Positions 60,187 to 64,000 of a stretch of DNA of 64,000 bases are shown here, one piece after another. The DNA is from CAVSLM01 sp963728895 (GTDB taxonomy: Bacteria > Pseudomonadota > Gammaproteobacteria > JBBQDK01). Each line of letters starts with the position of its first letter. Positions within the stretch are counted from its first letter, which is position 1. The stretch spans positions 930,001 to 994,000 of the forward strand of contig CAVSLM010000001.1 of NCBI GenBank assembly GCA_963728895.1, written 5' to 3'. Position numbers and translations under genes: made by a program. The notes below the pieces were generated by a model, which worked only from the letters and a program-made list of their open reading frames with translations, did no database searches and was not told the origin of the DNA.

Positions 60187-61881
60187 CTACGCGAGCACTG
60201 GTTCTGCGCCGGCATGCTCCTCGAGCTCGCCGGTCTCGAACTGTGCCTTGGTCTTGCGCCGCTGCACCTTGCCGCTGGAGGTCCTGGGCAGGGTTCCCGG
60301 CTGGACGACGGCGACGTGACCCACTCGGAGTCCGGCGCTTTCTGCGACCTTCTCCGCGATCGCGCGCCTGAGCTGGATGGCGTCGGGTGCCTTTCCTTCG
60401 GCACACACGATCAGGGTCTCCTCGCCGTCGCGCATGACGCTGAACGCTACCACGGTGCTGCGCTGCACGCCCGGCACCTCGGCCACCGACCACTCGATGT
60501 CCTGCGGATAGTAGTTCGAGCCGTGAATGATGATCAGGTCCTTGCAGCGCCCGCAGATATAGAGCTGGTCATCGGCGATGTAGCCGAGATCGCCCGTGTA
60601 CAACCAGCCGTCGCGATATCCGACCGAGGTGGCTTCCGGCTGCCCGAAGTAACCGAGGGTGGTGCTGGGCCCGCGGCTGATGATTTCGCCTACGCAACGC
60701 TCGGGCAGCTCGCGCCCGGACTCGTCGACGATGCGCAGCTCGTGTCCCGGAAAAGGATGACCGCAACCGACCAGCTCGACCGTGCGAAACTCGGTGTCTG
60801 GTTTGGCGGATAGGGCCTTCCCGACACCCAGTGTCGACGCGTAGACGGTGTCGGTAACGATCGGCCTGTCGTGATCGTGGAAGGTGACGGCGAGCGTTGC
60901 CTCGGCCATCCCATAGCACGGCAACAGCGCTTCGGGGCGAAAGCCCACGGGTGCAAAGCGCGTGCAGAATTGCCGCATCACGTCCGCGTTGATCGGCTCG
61001 GCACCGCAGCCGGCGACGCGCAGGCGGCTCAGGTCCAGGCCTTCCAGGTCCTGGTCGCGCATGCGCCGCGTGACCAGGGCGTAGGCAAAGTTCGGAGCGA
61101 AGGTGATGGTGCCGCCGTACCTGCTGATCGCCTCCAGCCAGATTCCAGGTCTGCGTACAAAAGCCTCCGTGGGCAGCAGCACGGTCGGCAGGTCGCAGAT
61201 GAGCGTGCCGAGCACGAAGCCGATGAGCCCCATATCGTGATAGAGGGGAAGCCAACCGATCCCCACGTCGTCCTTGCGCAGGTCCAGGCCCCTGGGTCCG
61301 AGAAACGCTCGGGCATTGGCAACCAGATTGCCGTGCGTGACCATTACTCCTTTGGGCAGCGAGGTGCTGCCGGACGTGAACTGCAGAAAGCAAAGATCCT
61401 GCGGACCCACAGCAGGGAATTCGCAGGCCGGCGGGTCGCCCTCGAGAAACTCCTCGAGCACCACGATCCGTTCGAGGCCGGTATCCACCGCAAGCGCTTC
61501 CTCGATCGTATCCCTGGTCGATGCCAGGGTCAGCAGCATGCGTGCGCCTGCCGAGCGCACGATGTGGCTCACGGTTTCCGCGTAGCTCTTCCTGACCTTG
61601 AAATTGAAGCTCGCCCGTGGATAGATCGGCACGGAGATAAGGCCTGCCACCGAGGCACCCAGGAAGCTCAACACGAACTCTTCCGGATCCGCGATCACCA
61701 GCGCGATGCGATCCCCCTTGCGCAGGCCGAGCGCCGCGAGCTTCGCCGCGCGCCGGCGGGCCTCACCCTCCAGCGCCTCGTAGGGGTGGTAGTGCTGTTC
61801 GCCGCGCGCGGTGACGAAACGAAAACCCCGCGCGTCTCCGCGCGGCAGCGCCGAAAGTGCATCGATGAGGGTTGTCACCAT
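60187..61881 (-). CDS. Fatty acyl-AMP ligase
   Basis: A 564-residue adenylate-forming enzyme with LQFTSGSTSLPKGVMVTHGN, WLPLYHDMGLIG, DGWLYTGDLGYI and GRCKDLIIIHGSNYYPQDIE, the last being typical of FAALs that pass acyl chains to carrier proteins rather than CoA. ATG 61881 (MVTTLIDALSALPRGD). No carrier protein gene is in this cluster; one domain exists in the 20.5 kb fusion. Spacing to neighbours is 10 and 31 bp, so one operon. Confidence 0.9.
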   Translation of the reverse strand: MVTTLIDALSALPRGDARGFRFVTARGEQHYHPYEALEGEARRRAAKLAALGLRKGDRIALVIADPEEFVLSFLGASVAGLISVPIYPRASFNFKVRKSYAETVSHIVRSAGARMLLTLASTRDTIEEALAVDTGLERIVVLEEFLEGDPPACEFPAVGPQDLCFLQFTSGSTSLPKGVMVTHGNLVANARAFLGPRGLDLRKDDVGIGWLPLYHDMGLIGFVLGTLICDLPTVLLPTEAFVRRPGIWLEAISRYGGTITFAPNFAYALVTRRMRDQDLEGLDLSRLRVAGCGAEPINADVMRQFCTRFAPVGFRPEALLPCYGMAEATLAVTFHDHDRPIVTDTVYASTLGVGKALSAKPDTEFRTVELVGCGHPFPGHELRIVDESGRELPERCVGEIISRGPSTTLGYFGQPEATSVGYRDGWLYTGDLGYIADDQLYICGRCKDLIIIHGSNYYPQDIEWSVAEVPGVQRSTVVAFSVMRDGEETLIVCAEGKAPDAIQLRRAIAEKVAESAGLRVGHVAVVQPGTLPRTSSGKVQRRKTKAQFETGELEEHAGAEPVLA

Positions 61882-61912
61882 GGTGGCAGGTCCTGGACAG
61901 AGGGTGAGCCGG

Positions 61913-62641
61913 TCAGCTGTATTGCCGCACGAGATGGTCGCGCAGCGGAACGTTGCTCGCCTGCGCAGTCTTGCGCAGAAGCCCGCGGTCGAGCGGTACC
62001 CGGCGCAGGTCGATGCCGACCCGGCCACCGTCCGCCTCGACGGTTGCGTACTCCGCGTGCGCGAGCAGCGTCGGCGCCCGTCCGGCCACATGCTCCGCAA
62101 ACGGCATACCCACGCTCCCCGGATTGACGAACAGCGTGCCGCGGTGCTGGCGGAGCATCTGAACGTGCGTGTGGCCGCCCGCCATCACTGTCGCGGTGTG
62201 GCCCGCCAACCGATCTTCGAGCTCGTCGGCGTCCGTCGTTGCAAGAATGTCCACCATGTTCGACAGCGGCGACCCGTGAAACGCGAGAAGCGTCGAGTGC
62301 TCGTCCAGCCGGATCAGGCGCGTGCGCTGGAAGCCGCGCAGGAAGTCGAGCTCCCCGCGATCGAGCACGCCGTGACACCAGTGCAGCGCTTCGATCACCG
62401 GTTCCTGCCCGCTGTAGGTGTGGATCAGCGCCGGCTCGATCAGAAACTCGTCGTGATTGCCCATGATGCAAGGGCAACCGCACTCGCGCAGCAGTTCGAT
62501 GACCTCGTCCGGGCGCGGGCCGAGCGTCGCCACGTCACCGAGGCAAACGATCTCGTCGACCCCTACTCGAGCAATGTCCGCCAGCACCGCCTGCAGCGCG
62601 ATCTCGTTGGCGTGGATATCTGAAATGAGCGCGACGCGCAT
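61913..62641 (-). CDS. Calcineurin-like metallophosphoesterase
   Basis: A 242-residue YfcE/MJ0936-like phosphoesterase with the metal ligands in SDIHANEIAL, CLGDVATLGPRP, MGNHDEF, GGHTHVQM and FVNPGSVGMP. All ligands are present. ATG 62641 lies 10 bp after the desaturase stop. Substrate unknown; in this operon it may remove phosphate from a pathway intermediate. Confidence 0.9.
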   Translation of the reverse strand: MRVALISDIHANEIALQAVLADIARVGVDEIVCLGDVATLGPRPDEVIELLRECGCPCIMGNHDEFLIEPALIHTYSGQEPVIEALHWCHGVLDRGELDFLRGFQRTRLIRLDEHSTLLAFHGSPLSNMVDILATTDADELEDRLAGHTATVMAGGHTHVQMLRQHRGTLFVNPGSVGMPFAEHVAGRAPTLLAHAEYATVEADGGRVGIDLRRVPLDRGLLRKTAQASNVPLRDHLVRQYS

Positions 62642-62651
62642 GTGCGATTCC

Positions 62652-63665
62652 TCAGGCAGCGCTCGACGCATCTGCCGGTGTGGCGTCGGCGCCGGGGGCA
62701 GGGGTCCAGTTCCGGATGGGCACGAGACGGCTCTTGAGGAGCGCAACCACTTCGTCTTCGTTGCGCACCGGCGCGCCGGGCAGGTGCACGAAGTGCCGGG
62801 CGAGCTTCCGATGCTGGCGGGTCACCAGCAGGATCCAGATCCCGAGAAGGTCGATACCATCGAAGATCACCGCATCCTCGCGCCCGTATCGCTCCCGGTT
62901 CTGCGCGAACTCCGTTGTGAGCTCGCTGTAGTGGGTGCCCTTCCTGACGTGATGGAAGATGTGGTAGCCGGCGTTGAACACCCGCGCGTTGTAGCGTGGC
63001 TCGATGGTGTTGACGCTGCTCCGGTAGGGGTTGTCGGGGTGCTCGGGATCGATGAAGGCATGCTGCACCCAGTTCCCCAGCATCATCATCAGCCGTACGA
63101 ACACGAACGGGAACACGAACACAACCAGCGTCGCCGGAAGGTTCCAGAGCCCGGCGGCCGCGACTGCGCCGTAATAGGCCAGCTCGCCGGCGAGAAAGCG
63201 GCGCAGGAGCTTCGTATTGCCGGTGCGCCAGAGGTAGGCTCCGAGCTCGAAAGGAATCAGACAGGCAAAGCGCAGGTAGTAGCGCAGGAAGTCGAGCGCG
63301 CTGTCGCGCCGGTATCCCATGGTGGAGCTGAGATCGTCCGGCAGGTTCTCGTCGATGTGATGCATGCCCATGTGGTGGACGTAGAAGGTTCCCGGCGTCT
63401 GCCCGAAGAAGGGACACAGCACCCAGTCGAGATAGATGGCGAGCACGGGGTGGCTCTTCTTGAAAAGCCGCCGGTGGATGGTGCAGTGGTAGCTCATCGT
63501 GAAGCGCTCGCCGAAGAAGTTCCACATGACGATATAGGCAAGCCCCAGCCACCAGGGGAAGCTGCCCAGGGCATAGAGCAGCGCCGCGGCGGGAATCAGC
63601 GCCGAGCACTGGATGTAGAGCCGCAGATGCGGCAGGTCGCGGGGGTCGTAGAGAAGGCGCGTCAT
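62652..63665 (-). CDS. Membrane fatty acid desaturase
   Basis: A 337-residue integral membrane di-iron desaturase with several helices and His boxes HCTIHRR, HHMGMHH and YHIFHHVRKGTHY. It would introduce a double bond or hydroxyl into an acyl chain. I chose ATG 63665 because GAGGAA lies six bases before it; in-frame ATGs at 63671 and 63686 are alternatives. Its neighbours suggest an activated acyl chain as substrate. Confidence 0.85.
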   Translation of the reverse strand: MTRLLYDPRDLPHLRLYIQCSALIPAAALLYALGSFPWWLGLAYIVMWNFFGERFTMSYHCTIHRRLFKKSHPVLAIYLDWVLCPFFGQTPGTFYVHHMGMHHIDENLPDDLSSTMGYRRDSALDFLRYYLRFACLIPFELGAYLWRTGNTKLLRRFLAGELAYYGAVAAAGLWNLPATLVVFVFPFVFVRLMMMLGNWVQHAFIDPEHPDNPYRSSVNTIEPRYNARVFNAGYHIFHHVRKGTHYSELTTEFAQNRERYGREDAVIFDGIDLLGIWILLVTRQHRKLARHFVHLPGAPVRNEDEVVALLKSRLVPIRNWTPAPGADATPADASSAA

Positions 63666-63688
63666 CTTCATTTCCTCAAAAGGCATGG

Positions 63689-64000
63689 TCAAAGGGATAC
63701 CGCAGGGGGCTGTGGCAGCTCGATCCGGCCGATATGGCCGTCGACTTTGAGCTGCATACCGGTCTTCACGGCCTGGGTGAGGCCGGGGATCTGGACGATG
63801 GTCGGGATGCCGATCTCGCGCGCGACGATGGCGGCATGGGTGAGCGGACTGCCACGCTCGATCAGCAGCGCGCGTGCCGAAGCAAACACCGGCACCCAGC
63901 CCGGGTCGGTGCGATAGGTCACCAGGATGCCGCCATCGAATTCGTTCGCTTCGCGGACCACCTTGGCGAGTCCCTCGGCAAGGCCCGGCGAGCACGGCGT
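63689..64000 (-). CDS. PEP-utilising enzyme, C-terminal mobile (phosphohistidine) domain, cut by window edge
   Basis: The visible 103 residues include GILVTYRTDPGWVPVF and GSPLTHAAIVAREIGIP, the swivelling phosphohistidine domain of PEP synthase, PPDK and rifampicin phosphotransferase-like enzymes, with the catalytic His in LTHAA. The 5' part lies beyond 64000. It ends 23 bp before the desaturase start and is likely first in that operon. It could phosphorylate a small molecule as a pathway step. Confidence 0.88.
   Translation of the reverse strand, partial: TPCSPGLAEGLAKVVREANEFDGGILVTYRTDPGWVPVFASARALLIERGSPLTHAAIVAREIGIPTIVQIPGLTQAVKTGMQLKVDGHIGRIELPQPPAVSL

Overview
This is a 64 kb stretch of a G+C-rich gammaproteobacterial chromosome. 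The assignment rests on gene order: fdxA, mutS, pncC, recA, recX, alaS, lysC, csrA and tRNA-Ser(GCU) lie in the order typical of that class. TsaB, HslR, Lon, XerD, MoeA, DsbC and AddAB-like nucleases are consistent with it. I cannot name a genus. No complete mobile element, CRISPR array or rRNA is present, and both window edges cut genes.

Layout. 0-1.8 kb: an operon on the minus strand with an LsrG-like monooxygenase, an iron-dependent alcohol dehydrogenase and a DUF938 methyltransferase (cut). 2-7.6 kb: plus-strand tsaB, hslR, a Nudix hydrolase, a MoxR ATPase with its VWA partner, and a YbaK-HDOD fusion. 8-12.6 kb: diguanylate cyclase, thioredoxin, Lon. 12.8-18.6 kb: an archease, an AT-hook basic protein, a very large repeat-rich surface protein and its probable C-terminal processing protease. 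18.8-28.7 kb: moeA, an ACP/acyl-AMP-ligase/acyltransferase fusion, an NfeD-slipin pair, xerD, a degenerate HD-GYP protein and dsbC. 28.8-37.7 kb: fdxA, addB, a three-gene bufferin (copper-binding RiPP) cassette and addA. 37.8-46.1 kb: a complete wspABCDEFR surface-sensing operon. 46.5-56.5 kb: mutS to tRNA-Ser. 56.5-59 kb: an OmpA-like gene flanked by a near-perfect repeat of the tRNA 3' end. 59.4-64 kb: a minus-strand lipid-type cluster with a PEP-utilising enzyme (cut), desaturase, phosphoesterase, fatty acyl-AMP ligase and methyltransferase.

Most notable are four things. First, the surface protein ends in a choice-of-anchor-U-like region plus a JDVT-CTERM-like sorting tail, and is followed directly by an MrtJ-type glutamic intramembrane protease; both carry single-base frame breaks. 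Second, the bufferin cassette sits between the two subunits of an AddAB-like nuclease. Third, the wsp operon lies between fdxA and mutS, has a WspA almost without a periplasmic domain, and is preceded by a good sigma-54 promoter match. Fourth, five single-base frame breaks cluster within 12.9-18.9 kb and I saw none elsewhere, which points either to local sequence error or to local decay.

Cyclic-di-GMP signalling is well represented: two GGEEF proteins with intact inhibitory sites (one of them WspR), a degenerate HD-GYP protein, an HDOD protein, and CsrA as a post-transcriptional regulator linked to the same lifestyle switch.
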